A stretch of DNA of 64,000 nt from Lacrimispora sp. 210928-DFI.3.58 (GTDB lineage: Bacteria > Bacillota > Clostridia > Lachnospirales > Lachnospiraceae), in assembly GCF_020554865.1 (NCBI RefSeq), contig NZ_JAJCIC010000026.1:1-64000 (forward strand), read 5' to 3'. Shown in pieces: positions 1-10,921 of this stretch. The notes below the pieces were generated by a model. That model was not told where the DNA came from. It did no database searches and saw only the letters and a list, made by a program, of their open reading frames with translations. Numbering within the stretch: position 1 is the stretch's first letter; the number at the start of each line of letters is the position of its first letter. The position numbers and the translations under genes are program-made.

Positions 1-50
1 ACTGCCAGCTGCTGAACGGCAGGAATTAAATTTGCGAAAAACTATTGACA

Positions 51-1443
<1,393 letters not shown>

Positions 1444-1558
1444 AATGCACTTTTCTCCCTTGCATGTAATAAAATACACCTCTATTTTTGCCCAAATTGC
1501 TCCTAATTCAAATGCAAGTATCACTCCGAATTAATAAAGGCTGCATATACTATTTCAC

Positions 1559-2863
1559 CTATTTTACATCTTTTAACAAGATAGCCTCAAACATGAGTTT
1601 TGCATTAGATTTCAATTCTTTCATAAATAATGGCAATATTAGACTAGTTATAATTTGAGTAACCAACGATGCAAATGCAGCACCTGTGGCTCCCCATAAT
1701 GGAATAAAAATTGCGTTCATCATTACGTTTATAATTGCTGCACCTATATAAATATATTTTAGATATTTTTGTTTATTCTCGCACACTATCCATGCATTTC
1801 TTGCAGTACCCAAATAGGAAAAGGCGGTATACCATGAAACCACTTTCAAAGGCATTATCGCTGGAATATAGGCATCTCCATATAGAATTTTTATAACAAA
1901 TCCGCCAAAAAAGTAAAAAAGAACCGAAACAAACATAGATACATAAAAAACAATGGCATATAATTGCCTATTTTTACGTTCAAAAGCTTTTTTGTTTCCA
2001 TCATTATATAAGCGAATAATCGTTGGATATAAAGAATCTATTATTGCTGCCAGGATAAAAACCCACATGCTACAAATAGCTGTTGCCGTTGAATAGTATC
2101 CAACTGATGTTTCATCAAGCATTTGTTTTAACATTAACTTATCAGTTTGTCCATAAATTGAAACCATCATCCCAGCTAAAATATAATGATAACTTTGAGA
2201 TAATAATGATCTTGCTTTAGCTATTGAAATCTTAAAGCATTGTCCGCCATGTTTCCTGTATACAAGTAATAATAATATTGCTACAACTATATAATCTACA
2301 GATGTGGAAAAAGCAAACCATTGGACATCTTTGCCTAAAATCAAAAGTGCAATCTTATATGCAGAAACAACTGAATATGCCGCCAAAGCTACCATTGCTG
2401 TCACTTTAGATTCATATCGAAACTGGAACCAATAATTTATTGTATCAAAAATGTGAAAAAGAAGCGCAACGCTACATAATGCTGTTACTAAAATTGTTAG
2501 TGATTCATTTCGATCAATTACACTAACTATTACAATAATCATTGCCGCAGAAAATACTGCTGCAATTGCTCGCAAAAAAATTGCTGTTCCTAATGCTGTT
2601 CCCTGCTCATCTGGATTATCTGCAAATTCTTTTATAATTACTGAATTAATACCAAGGGTACAGATAGATGAAAATAGCGCAACATAAGATGCGCCATAAT
2701 TAACAAGCCCGTAATTACTCGGTCCTAAGTATCTTGCTGTCAATAATCCAACAATCAAAGATAATACCATTTGAAAGATTCTTCCGCTTATTATCCATCC
2801 TGCATTTTTAATCTCTTTATTATTTAGAAGCCTCTTTTTCAAATCGTAAAAGGTTTTATTCAT
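1559..2863 (-). CDS. wzx: Polysaccharide repeat-unit flippase (Wzx/MATE-like)
   Basis: This 434-aa multi-pass membrane protein (about 12-14 hydrophobic segments) has the oligosaccharide-flippase start KNAGWIISGRIFQMVLSLIVGLLTARYLGPSNYG, i.e. an amphipathic helix followed by the conserved RxLGPxxYG turn. By family it moves lipid-linked repeat units from the inner to the outer leaflet. Its ATG overlaps the stop of the acyltransferase gene by one base (TAATG), so the two are translationally coupled. Together with the Wzy-like gene it indicates a Wzx/Wzy-dependent pathway. Base composition is AT-rich like the rest of the distal cassette. Substrate identity cannot be read from the sequence. Confidence 0.88.
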   Translation of the reverse strand: MNKTFYDLKKRLLNNKEIKNAGWIISGRIFQMVLSLIVGLLTARYLGPSNYGLVNYGASYVALFSSICTLGINSVIIKEFADNPDEQGTALGTAIFLRAIAAVFSAAMIIVIVSVIDRNESLTILVTALCSVALLFHIFDTINYWFQFRYESKVTAMVALAAYSVVSAYKIALLILGKDVQWFAFSTSVDYIVVAILLLLVYRKHGGQCFKISIAKARSLLSQSYHYILAGMMVSIYGQTDKLMLKQMLDETSVGYYSTATAICSMWVFILAAIIDSLYPTIIRLYNDGNKKAFERKNRQLYAIVFYVSMFVSVLFYFFGGFVIKILYGDAYIPAIMPLKVVSWYTAFSYLGTARNAWIVCENKQKYLKYIYIGAAIINVMMNAIFIPLWGATGAAFASLVTQIITSLILPLFMKELKSNAKLMFEAILLKDVK

Positions 2864-3381
2864 TATATATCCTCTTTACTGTCCTTAATTGGAAAAATTT
2901 TAGCTGGAATACCAAGTGCTTTGCAATTATCAGGAACATCATGTGTAACTACAGCACCTGCTCCAATTATACAACCATTTCCAATATTAATATTAGGCAA
3001 AATGATACTACGCGCTCCAACCCAACATCCATTTCCAATTCTCACATCTGCGGTAATTCCCTTTCCTGCCCGTTTCTCAGATGTTCCAATTTCATGTGTT
3101 CCCGTTAAAATGGTCACTTGTGGCGCAATGTCACAATTACTCCCTATATAAACATTCCCCCTTCCTTCACAACGGAATTCCGTTCCTATAAATGTATTAT
3201 CGCCTATTGTCAAACGACAATAGGAATGCAATGGACCCATAACACGAACGTTATTACCTATAGAATTTCCCATTTTTCGCAAATATTTATTTTTTTTATT
3301 TATAGCAATCTTTGACGTTTGGTTGTCATATATATGATTAAGCAAAAGGAAACAATAACGCCTTTTTAAATATCCAAACAT
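2863..3381 (-). CDS. Left-handed beta-helix (hexapeptide) acyltransferase
   Basis: The 172-aa protein is dominated by hexapeptide repeats ([IV]GxxxxI type), e.g. IGDNTFIG, IGSNCDIA, IGNGCWVGARSIILPNINIGNGCIIGAGAVVTHDVPDN, the pattern of WcaF/LacA/NodL-type O-acetyltransferases. It presumably O-acetylates a sugar of the repeat unit from acetyl-CoA. A GTG at 3393 would add four residues, but the ATG at 3381 sits 5 nt after a perfect GGAGG and is chosen. It lies between wzy and wzx. The acceptor and acyl donor are not determined. Confidence 0.82.
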   Translation of the reverse strand: MFGYLKRRYCFLLLNHIYDNQTSKIAINKKNKYLRKMGNSIGNNVRVMGPLHSYCRLTIGDNTFIGTEFRCEGRGNVYIGSNCDIAPQVTILTGTHEIGTSEKRAGKGITADVRIGNGCWVGARSIILPNINIGNGCIIGAGAVVTHDVPDNCKALGIPAKIFPIKDSKEDI

Positions 3382-3405
3382 TATATCCTCCACATATGTC
3401 CACTG

Positions 3406-4572
3406 TTACAGTTCTTCATTTTCAATTGATCTATTCATACTCATGGCTAATAAAATACACCCTATCATCCCTGCATAAACAGTTCCACCCGTGAAAAACG
3501 ATGTTTCTGTGCATCCATGTAACATAAGCACACTAAAACAAAACCTCGATAAATTTTTAGAAAAGCCAGAATCGCAATTATCTAGGAATTCACTACTAAA
3601 AAAACGAATATAATAAAACCAGCATAAACCAATCCCCATGACTCCAAGAGTATTTAGCACAGCTTGAACATAATTTAAACCTGCAAACTGTCCTAATGCA
3701 TAATTTCCGAATGCAGAAATAGATTGTGCCTCTGCAATGAACGTATATTGTCGTCCACTATAAATTGTTCTACCTAAAATTGTTGTATGCAATAACCAAC
3801 CTTGTCTATATATAAATACATACAAAATCAGAAACGCTGCAGGAAATAAAATACAAAATATCGAAAATTTCTTACCTATCTGGGGTGCCCTGGAGATTAC
3901 CGAATATAACAAACAAGCCAGTGCTATTAAAAATGCTGTTCTACTCTGAGTCAAAATCATCAAATACATAAGACTAACTTCAACCATCCAGATACTCACT
4001 TTAATCCAACGTTTTTCTTCCCTGGAAAACAAAATAATCATTAAGACTACTGTAAGAAGTATATACGCGCCAGTTCTGTTAGAATTTGAATATCCCAGCA
4101 TCAAAGCATTTGTCCCTTTTCTGTAGGTAGGTCTCAAAAATCCACAATATATAAAAAACAGAGCATAGAATAAGCTAATTCCTTTAAACCAGTTACGCAA
4201 ACTATCTGTAGTATCTATTTCTGGTATCACCAGTATATAAATTGGCACTGCCAAATAACCCGCCAGCAAAATAATAAAATCCATTCTGGATCCATACGGA
4301 TGCATTAAAAATGAAAAGTACGCAGCGAAAATCATCAGAATCAATAAAACTAATGTATAAAACACCCTGCATTCAAAAATTCGCTTTGTTACTAAACACA
4401 TAAAGATCAACATATTAACAATCAAAAGCATTCGAGCTGATAAGGAAAAAAATCCCAAATTATAGAAATTATCAGATGAAAATATGAATATAGCCAAATT
4501 TAGCACACTCACTATACATATCAATATTTTTATTATTTCATTCCTTGCCATGACTCGCTTCATCATTTTCAT
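3406..4572 (-). CDS. wzy: Wzy-like O-antigen/polysaccharide polymerase
   Basis: This 388-aa integral membrane protein has about 10-11 hydrophobic stretches separated by short loops. The longest non-membrane segment (around residues 250-290, with GRTIYSGRQYTFIAEAQSI) resembles the outer loop of O-antigen ligase/polymerase proteins. Sequence conservation in this family is poor, so the call rests on topology, size and position between a GT4 gene and the acyltransferase-wzx pair. Its predicted role is to polymerise lipid-linked repeat units outside the membrane. The ATG has a GGAG site 7 nt upstream. Membership of the O-antigen ligase side of the family cannot be excluded. Confidence 0.72.
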   Translation of the reverse strand: MKMMKRVMARNEIIKILICIVSVLNLAIFIFSSDNFYNLGFFSLSARMLLIVNMLIFMCLVTKRIFECRVFYTLVLLILMIFAAYFSFLMHPYGSRMDFIILLAGYLAVPIYILVIPEIDTTDSLRNWFKGISLFYALFFIYCGFLRPTYRKGTNALMLGYSNSNRTGAYILLTVVLMIILFSREEKRWIKVSIWMVEVSLMYLMILTQSRTAFLIALACLLYSVISRAPQIGKKFSIFCILFPAAFLILYVFIYRQGWLLHTTILGRTIYSGRQYTFIAEAQSISAFGNYALGQFAGLNYVQAVLNTLGVMGIGLCWFYYIRFFSSEFLDNCDSGFSKNLSRFCFSVLMLHGCTETSFFTGGTVYAGMIGCILLAMSMNRSIENEEL

Positions 4573-4576
4573 CTCT

Positions 4577-5713
4577 TTACTCCATAAGTCTCATAGGACC
4601 GCTTGTATATACAGGCCATTCTTTCCCATTAACCATTGCCTCTGCAACTGCACTAAATCTTTTTGCTGCAATTGATGAGTTTTGTTCTTTTAATATTGTG
4701 CGATACGCTTCAATTCCCAATCGATTCATTGCATCCTTATCAGCTATTAATGAAATTATCTTTCTCTGCAATTCATCACTAGAATCATGCTTATAAATCA
4801 AGCCGTTTATACCATCTTTAACAAGCAAATTCGTAGCGCCAGCTGTCTCACTTGCAACAACTGCACATCCACTATTCATTGCTTCCGTTAATACCGCTCC
4901 AAATCCTTCTTCTCGATTAGACGTAAATAAATAAATGTTGGCTTTCTCCATGTACCTGCGCACATTCTCTGGCTGCATGGATCCAAGCGCTGATACATAC
5001 TCTGATAATTTCCGTTTTTCTATTTCTTCGTGTATCATGTCTAAAAGCGGCCCATTTCCTGCCATATCTATATGAAAACTCTGTTTTTCTTTTACAAGCT
5101 TTTCTGCCACATCGAGAACATATTCTGGATGTTTCCACTCCAGCATTCTTCCAGCCCAAAAAATATAAATTACACTATTTTTTTTGTTTTTTACTATCTG
5201 TTCTTCCGTATATTGAATCATTGGAGGGAAATATCCCCAAGCAAAGGATTTACCTTTAAATACACCTAATGAAGCATAATCTACCGATGCAAATGCGCTC
5301 GCTGCCAACATATAAAATGCTTTTTTTCTATGTGGCCAATACTCCCGCATAACAAACAACTGGCATCGAATTTTCCAATATTGAGACGGCTTTTCTTTGA
5401 ATAATCTCTCTTTATAAAGGAATGTTATTTTATTCGCTTTCAGTCTCTTCTGAAGCCATTCTTCCAAAAAAACCCCCACTATAACAACATCTGCGTTCTG
5501 AAATAATTCTTCTGCTTGTTCTTTTAAATTTGAGGACGTATGCATCATCAGATTGTAGGGACGATCATATAATTTATATCCAAGATCTATGCGTTGCTGT
5601 TCAATGTCCATTGTCGATACAAATACAAAATCGACTCCATGAAGCTTGTACAAACAATCACATAATTCTATTTGATGATGATTTAGAACACTTGAAAAAT
5701 ATGCTATTCTCAT
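4577..5713 (-). CDS. GT4-family glycosyltransferase
   Basis: This 378-aa GT-B fold enzyme has an N-terminal domain starting MRIAYFSSVLNHHQIELCDC and a C-terminal nucleotide-sugar domain with FWAGRMLEWKHPEYVLDVA, the GPLLD loop and the retaining-GT4 motif SNREEGFGAVLTEAMNSGCAVVAS (E-x7-E). It is clearly paralogous to the protein at 9810-10916: same N-terminal layout, a shared DCLYK segment, and an SGP near the C-terminus. It is 4 bp from the wzy start and abuts the next GT4 gene. It acts at the inner membrane face, adding one sugar to a lipid-linked intermediate. Donor and acceptor are unknown. Confidence 0.85.
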   Translation of the reverse strand: MRIAYFSSVLNHHQIELCDCLYKLHGVDFVFVSTMDIEQQRIDLGYKLYDRPYNLMMHTSSNLKEQAEELFQNADVVIVGVFLEEWLQKRLKANKITFLYKERLFKEKPSQYWKIRCQLFVMREYWPHRKKAFYMLAASAFASVDYASLGVFKGKSFAWGYFPPMIQYTEEQIVKNKKNSVIYIFWAGRMLEWKHPEYVLDVAEKLVKEKQSFHIDMAGNGPLLDMIHEEIEKRKLSEYVSALGSMQPENVRRYMEKANIYLFTSNREEGFGAVLTEAMNSGCAVVASETAGATNLLVKDGINGLIYKHDSSDELQRKIISLIADKDAMNRLGIEAYRTILKEQNSSIAAKRFSAVAEAMVNGKEWPVYTSGPMRLME

Positions 5714-6931
5714 TTAGTTACTCCAATTCAGTAATCTTTGATAAAGATTAATATACTTTTCAATGTTAGTATCCTTATCAAAATTCTCTTTTGCATGTTT
5801 TAAACACGCTTCTTTATAGTAAGCTTTTTCTTTTAAAAAAATTTTTTGTAATGCACTAAGAATTGTCTGCGGATTCGTGTTGTCTATAACAATACCTGCC
5901 CCAGGTGGCACAATTTCAGGATTTGCAGTTGCATTAAAAGCAACAACAGGTGTTCCACAAGATATAGCTTCTGCTGAAACCTTCCCAAAGGTTTCTCCAA
6001 CGGCCAGATTCAAATATACATCTGCCATTGAATAGTACTCTGCCAACTGCGCCACACTATTGGTTCTTGGTAAAGAATATATATTTTCTGGCAAAATACC
6101 GTCATAATGAATATTTCCAACTAAAATGATTATGTAATTTGATGGAAGTATTTTTGCCAAATCTAAATAATTGTCAAACCCTTTTCTATCATTTTGAGCC
6201 CAGTTAGCAGAAATTCCTAGAATTATCTTCTTAAAGCCTAATTTCAACTGCTTTCTAAGCAATGTGCCATCACAGGGATGAAAGTCTTGAAAGTCAATCC
6301 AATTATATATTGGTTCGATAATTTTCGCACATTTTAATATGGAGCGCCGTGATTCATTCGCAGTCCACTTAGAATTTCCTACAACTGCCAACCTTGGTAT
6401 ATTATTTAACCACTTTTTCTTGTCATTCCACATCTTAAAAGATTTATCAAACCATTTTTTTCTTTTATCTTCTTTCATAGAAGGACAATCATGGCAGCCA
6501 GACTCCCACCGATAACAAGGAATATGGTTATAAAAACAGCATTTACCTGTCATAAACCAAAAATCATGTAATGTAATAACTGTTGCAACATCATTTTCAC
6601 CTAAATATTCTAGAAGCAGCTTTAGGTTTAAAAACGAATTGTGCACTACTCTCAAATGAACAATATCTGGCTTTATTTGCTTAAGATAATAAATTAATTT
6701 TTTTGTTTTTCCTCTTGAATGATATGCCTCTAATCCTGTTACCATCGTAAGAAATGAATCTACATGCATGGCCCTCATATTAGAAACAGCATAAGCATCA
6801 TCACAATCAGAATTGCATGCTGTAATGATATAGCTTTCGATCCCCATACTAAGGAAATAGTTATGCATCTCCCTAGTAGTTCTGCCTGTACTTAACGTTG
6901 CACCCAACGCATTAATCTGAACAACTTTCAT
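5714..6931 (-). CDS. GT4-family glycosyltransferase (WcaL-like)
   Basis: This 405-aa GT-B enzyme has the N-terminal HLR...LHDFWFMTGKCCFY segment followed by a cysteine cluster (C-x-R-W-x-x-G-C-x-x-C-P), as in WcaL-type capsule glycosyltransferases. The C-terminal domain carries the retaining-GT4 motif VGETFGKVSAEAISCGTPVVAF. It is a paralogue of the 14353-15546 protein, which shares the Cys-rich insertion. The cysteines could bind a metal, but that is only an inference from their spacing. It directly abuts the downstream GT4 gene, indicating one polycistronic message. Confidence 0.85.
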   Translation of the reverse strand: MKVVQINALGATLSTGRTTREMHNYFLSMGIESYIITACNSDCDDAYAVSNMRAMHVDSFLTMVTGLEAYHSRGKTKKLIYYLKQIKPDIVHLRVVHNSFLNLKLLLEYLGENDVATVITLHDFWFMTGKCCFYNHIPCYRWESGCHDCPSMKEDKRKKWFDKSFKMWNDKKKWLNNIPRLAVVGNSKWTANESRRSILKCAKIIEPIYNWIDFQDFHPCDGTLLRKQLKLGFKKIILGISANWAQNDRKGFDNYLDLAKILPSNYIIILVGNIHYDGILPENIYSLPRTNSVAQLAEYYSMADVYLNLAVGETFGKVSAEAISCGTPVVAFNATANPEIVPPGAGIVIDNTNPQTILSALQKIFLKEKAYYKEACLKHAKENFDKDTNIEKYINLYQRLLNWSN

Positions 6932-6961
6932 TTAATAAATCCTGTCTGTTTTATTTTATCA

Positions 6962-7537
6962 TTACCGAATTTTTATCGCAGGGTTTCCTGCCCATATTTC
7001 GTCTGCCAGAATATCTTTTGTAACAACTGCTCCTGCCCCTACAACTGCTCTATCTCCAATTGTCACACCTTTCAAAATAGTTACTCCAGCTCCAATAAAA
7101 ACATCATTTCCAATATTTACCGATTCACTGCAAGCATGCAATTTATCTTCTACAGTTCCACGCCAAATATGCTCAATTGAGTGAAAATCTGTATCATATA
7201 TTTTTACCCCGCCTCCAAGTAAGACTCTATCCCCTATGCATATTGATGCCCTGGAATAAATAGCCGCATTAGAAATCCCACATTTAGAACCTATACAGAT
7301 ATTTCCATTCTTCTCTGTCACTAATGTACATCCCTCACCACAACCAATAGGATCATATTTATTTCGTCCGTTAATTATGCAATTATCACCTATTGTAATT
7401 TTCCCTTTATTTACAATATATATTTTCCCTTTAACAACTGATCCAATGCCAATGCTTACCCCATGTATTCTAAGCCGTATTTTGTTAAAAAATGCAGATG
7501 GAAATGCTATGATATTTCTCACAAGATCTTTAACCAT
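6962..7537 (-). CDS. Hexapeptide-repeat acyltransferase (maltose O-acetyltransferase-like)
   Basis: This 191-aa left-handed beta-helix protein has repeats such as IGIGSVVKGKIYIV, IGDNCIING, IGSKCGISNAAIYS, IGNDVFIGAGVTILKGVTIGDRAVVGAGAVVTKD and the usual C-terminal AGNPAIKIR. The catalytic-type histidine of this superfamily is likely in the DTDFHSIEH segment. It is the second O-acetyltransferase candidate of the operon, so the polymer may carry two different acyl decorations. An alternative is N-acylation of an amino sugar (PglD-like role), which would fit the aminotransferase upstream in the operon; the sequence does not decide this. Confidence 0.83.
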   Translation of the reverse strand: MVKDLVRNIIAFPSAFFNKIRLRIHGVSIGIGSVVKGKIYIVNKGKITIGDNCIINGRNKYDPIGCGEGCTLVTEKNGNICIGSKCGISNAAIYSRASICIGDRVLLGGGVKIYDTDFHSIEHIWRGTVEDKLHACSESVNIGNDVFIGAGVTILKGVTIGDRAVVGAGAVVTKDILADEIWAGNPAIKIR

Positions 7538-7540
7538 ATT

Positions 7541-8530
7541 TTACCAATAACATCCTTCCTCAACAGTATCAAATCTTTTTGGAATATAATTAGAATCTGG
7601 ACTAACCCAATACTTATTATATAAAGCTGCCGCCTTTGGCTCCTTATCCCAGCGCTTTCCCTTAATGCCAAACAACATTTGGATCACTCCTCCCATATAA
7701 ATAACTTTTTTACCGTCCTTCTTCAATTTTGCGGCTAAAGGCATACCATAAGCACCACATCCCAAAATAGCCACATCAAAATCATATTTTTGAGTTTCAT
7801 CATACATATAGTCCAAAGCTTCAAACCAAGTAGCAAACCGCGGATCGCGATTTCCTGCGATTGTTTGAACGGCTGGCATTGCATCTAGCTTAAACTCCGG
7901 GAGAACTTTGGGATTATTAAACAATAGTTTTCTTTTTTTATATTGCTCTTTAATTTGCTCAGCAAGATAATGAACTACTAAAACTTTCTGTCCTTTTAAT
8001 GCATACGTGAACGGCTCCTCGTATCTCCAAAAATCCATTGTATTGGTATGGGTAAGTTTCGCATTTTTTCTTAAAAAATGTTTTATATAATAATCTTCCC
8101 CTATCTGTCTAAACGTACCATATAAATCACTTTGGCTGGTAGCCTCCATAATTAAATCGTTAAATTTAATTAATGCTTCATCCGTCACAGGAAAAAAACC
8201 AGAGTGTTCGCAACAAGCTTCAAGATAATCCGCTGTAACAACTTTATCTGTAATCCCCTTTTTAAACGCTAATGCATGTAAAGACATTAATATTTCATTA
8301 CTACCATGTCTACCAAACATAAAAGGTTCTTCTTTATACAATGCCCCCTTTAGCCATTCGTTCGCTTGATTTTGAGATAAAACATGATGGCCACCGTAAT
8401 AAGGTGATCGAAGTTTCTTTCCTGTAACTTTCCACACTGCCATTCTGGTGAGTGCCGCTGGATAAAACTTCCAGAACATATCAAAATCCTTCGTAGCCAT
8501 TTGTAATGGATTTATTCCATCCCAATACAT
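7541..8530 (-). CDS. Uncharacterised polysaccharide-cluster protein, possible GT-D-like fold
   Basis: I do not firmly recognise this 329-aa protein. It has no signal peptide or membrane segment. Two regions stand out: an N-terminal FMFGRHGSNEI motif, and a C-terminal block YDFDVAILGCGAYGMPLAAKLKKDGKKVIYMGG that reads like a nucleotide-binding beta-alpha-beta unit. A basic residue plus Glu motif near the N-terminus together with a D-x-x-x-x-x-x-G-A block near the C-terminus is reminiscent of GT-D (DUF1792-type) glycosyltransferases, but the similarity is only by eye. It lies 3 bp from the acyltransferase gene in the middle of glycosyltransferases, so a role in building the repeat unit is likely. 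Confidence 0.6.
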   Translation of the reverse strand: MYWDGINPLQMATKDFDMFWKFYPAALTRMAVWKVTGKKLRSPYYGGHHVLSQNQANEWLKGALYKEEPFMFGRHGSNEILMSLHALAFKKGITDKVVTADYLEACCEHSGFFPVTDEALIKFNDLIMEATSQSDLYGTFRQIGEDYYIKHFLRKNAKLTHTNTMDFWRYEEPFTYALKGQKVLVVHYLAEQIKEQYKKRKLLFNNPKVLPEFKLDAMPAVQTIAGNRDPRFATWFEALDYMYDETQKYDFDVAILGCGAYGMPLAAKLKKDGKKVIYMGGVIQMLFGIKGKRWDKEPKAAALYNKYWVSPDSNYIPKRFDTVEEGCYW

Positions 8531-8597
8531 ACTCTTTCTCCTCCTAATATATAAGTGTAGGGTTTCAGTACCCAGCAGCCAGTTGAGACTTAATCCT

Positions 8598-9797
8598 TTA
8601 AAGTTTATTTAAAAACTCTACAATTCGTTTGGCTTGCTCCGAATAATTCTTCTTTTCAGTCACAAATGTTTTTGCTCTATTACCAATCAAAGTCAATTCC
8701 TCAATCGGTATATTCAATGTTTTTTCAATGCTTTTTGCTATCCCGTCTATACTTTCATCATTTATAGTATATACATAGTCAAAGTATTCTTCTGGGATTC
8801 CTCCTACACGAGTGGTAAGCACTGCAGTTCCAGATGTCATATATTCAAGTATCTTCGATGGGAATGCAAAATTTGTATGACGATCATCTGTTGATTTTGC
8901 ACTTACAAGCACATGTGCCCTTTTCTGTGCATGGAGCATTTCATTCCTAGACACTTTTCCGAAATATCTAATCCTCTTGTCCTTTGATGCAGCTTCACAT
9001 ACATATTCTTGCTGGTCACCTCCACCAAAAATCCAAAACTCAGCATCAATATCGGTTCTTAAAAATGCATCAACTAAAGTCCTAATATTATGTACCGTTG
9101 AGAGTGCGCCTGCATACATCAATGTCTTTTTTGCATTTTTTTTCTCATCAAAATCATAAGCAGCAGGATCTGAAAAGCCTTCTACAATTACAACCGGTTT
9201 ATTTTCTATACGCATCTCTTTTTGCATGTACTTTGTCAACAAAATATATGCATCAAACTGATCAAAATTCCTTATTCTATCCCGATCCATGCGATTCATC
9301 ATCCATGTATAAGGATTACTTTTATGCTCATAAAGAGAAAAGGTAGGCAAATCCGTCATCAGAAGTACACAGGATGCCTTATCATCTCTAGCACATGCCT
9401 TGCGGCAGGCATCTGCATAAGGAGGATAATCTGAATATGAAATAACTATTTTTTTATCATCATTAGTGTTTCTAAGCCAGTCTCTAACATATCTATACGC
9501 ATGGTGCGAAATCGATCTTTGTTTAAATCCTTGAATATTAATCATTGGAGCAGAAACAATCTCAATATCACTACCAATAGTATATTTTTTTTCTTGTAAA
9601 AATAGTTCTGGACCTTTCGGATAAGGTGCCATGGTAGGAAAGGAAATAGCTGTTAAATAGTCCATTTGCTCTGACAATCCTTTTGCCAACATTAACTGAA
9701 AATTTTCAGGAGCGTTTGATGGTTTATATTTACTTTTTCTTACAATATCATCAAAAATTTTTGTTGGCAGTAATGAGCCAACTAAGCATATCTTCAT
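8598..9797 (-). CDS. GT4-family glycosyltransferase
   Basis: This 399-aa GT-B enzyme opens MKICLVGSLLPTKIFDDIV. The middle contains the KTLMYAGALSTVHNIRTLVDAF nucleotide-sugar-binding start of the C-terminal domain, then FGGGDQ. A GT4-type C-terminal region follows (FAFPSKILEYMTSGTAVLTTRVGGIPEEY), where the retaining-GT4 Glu pair is replaced by the K-x-x-E-Y-M pattern seen in a subset of GT4 proteins. It is separated from the gene upstream by 12 bp. The 67 bp before the next gene hold nothing recognisable. Donor and acceptor are unknown. Confidence 0.83.
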   Translation of the reverse strand: MKICLVGSLLPTKIFDDIVRKSKYKPSNAPENFQLMLAKGLSEQMDYLTAISFPTMAPYPKGPELFLQEKKYTIGSDIEIVSAPMINIQGFKQRSISHHAYRYVRDWLRNTNDDKKIVISYSDYPPYADACRKACARDDKASCVLLMTDLPTFSLYEHKSNPYTWMMNRMDRDRIRNFDQFDAYILLTKYMQKEMRIENKPVVIVEGFSDPAAYDFDEKKNAKKTLMYAGALSTVHNIRTLVDAFLRTDIDAEFWIFGGGDQQEYVCEAASKDKRIRYFGKVSRNEMLHAQKRAHVLVSAKSTDDRHTNFAFPSKILEYMTSGTAVLTTRVGGIPEEYFDYVYTINDESIDGIAKSIEKTLNIPIEELTLIGNRAKTFVTEKKNYSEQAKRIVEFLNKL

Positions 9798-9809
9798 AAT
9801 ATCTCCCTC

Positions 9810-10916
9810 TTATGCCTTGCTTAATGGTCCACTCTTAAAATAATATTCCACTTGAGATAATTCTTGCATTCTTTCTATCAAAGTTAAAAATCGACTTGCA
9901 GCAATTTTTGCATTCCACAATTCAATTGTTTTGCATGCATTGGTTCTTAACATGCTATAATTACTCTTAACTTTTTTTAGGCAAGTGACCACTGACTTAA
10001 TATCATTTTCACGACAAATATAACCATTAAAGCCATCAACAATAATATAATGACATGCACCAATCATTTCAAATGCTACCACAGGTGTTCCAGCACTTAA
10101 AGCCTCATTGGCAACTGCTCCCCAACCTTCTTGCCGATTACTTGTCATCAGAAGGACATCTGATTGTTCCATATATTTTCGCACTTCATCATTAGGCAGC
10201 ATCTTTAATAAATGAACAGCATTCCTGTCATTAAGCAGTTCACATTTTTGTCTCACTCTATCAAATAGTGGTCCATCACCTATCATATTAATTTCAAAAT
10301 TTATTTTATTTTTTTCCAATTCTTTTGCAACTTCAATTACTATTTCTGGTTGTTTCCAGCCTATCATTCTGCCTACCCAAATAATTCGTATTTTTTCACT
10401 TTCTGTATATACTGCTCCCTTCGACTCTTCTGGAAAATATCCAAATTTAAAGCTTTTACCGGATTCAAAACCAATACTTTCAAAATCCTTGCACACAAAA
10501 TTTCCCAAACATAGTAAATATGTGTTTTTTCCATGCGCCTTCTGATTAAGGAAAAACTGTTTCCACAATTTAGGATCAGCAAATTTAACGATCCCCTTTT
10601 TGAAGAGTCTTTCATTACAAAAGAATGTCAGCTTATTCTCAATAATTCTTCGTTTAACAATATTGGAATCCGCTGAACCTGTATTAATAATCACACAATC
10701 TGCTTCCTCTGCCATTTTATACTGTTGTTTTTTATTTGAAGAAAGGTCTATTAGATAAGGTATCTTTTCAGCGTAATCATATCCCATTCGACGTCTTTCT
10801 TCTGATAGTACCATTGTCTGAACATATACAAAATCAACTTCTTCTCTCTTATACAAACAATCACAAAACGGTTTTACATGCGGACTGATAAATGCCGAAA
10901 AAAACACTATCCTCAT
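9810..10916 (-). CDS. GT4-family glycosyltransferase
   Basis: This 368-aa GT-B enzyme (MRIVFFSAFISPHVKPFCDCLYK) carries the C-terminal motifs IIWVGRMIGWKQPEIVIEVA, GDGPLFD and SNRQEGWGAVANEALSAGTPVVAF, the E-x7-E signature of retaining GT4 enzymes. It is paralogous to the 4577-5713 protein; the N-terminal DCLYK segment and EEVDFVYVQTM correspond to GVDFVFVSTM there. A GTG two codons upstream (10922) is possible, but the ATG matches the paralogue start. It follows the nucleotidyltransferase gene within 5 bp. The duplication suggests two chemically similar linkages in the repeat unit. Confidence 0.83.
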   Translation of the reverse strand: MRIVFFSAFISPHVKPFCDCLYKREEVDFVYVQTMVLSEERRRMGYDYAEKIPYLIDLSSNKKQQYKMAEEADCVIINTGSADSNIVKRRIIENKLTFFCNERLFKKGIVKFADPKLWKQFFLNQKAHGKNTYLLCLGNFVCKDFESIGFESGKSFKFGYFPEESKGAVYTESEKIRIIWVGRMIGWKQPEIVIEVAKELEKNKINFEINMIGDGPLFDRVRQKCELLNDRNAVHLLKMLPNDEVRKYMEQSDVLLMTSNRQEGWGAVANEALSAGTPVVAFEMIGACHYIIVDGFNGYICRENDIKSVVTCLKKVKSNYSMLRTNACKTIELWNAKIAASRFLTLIERMQELSQVEYYFKSGPLSKA

Positions 10917-10921
10917 AATCA

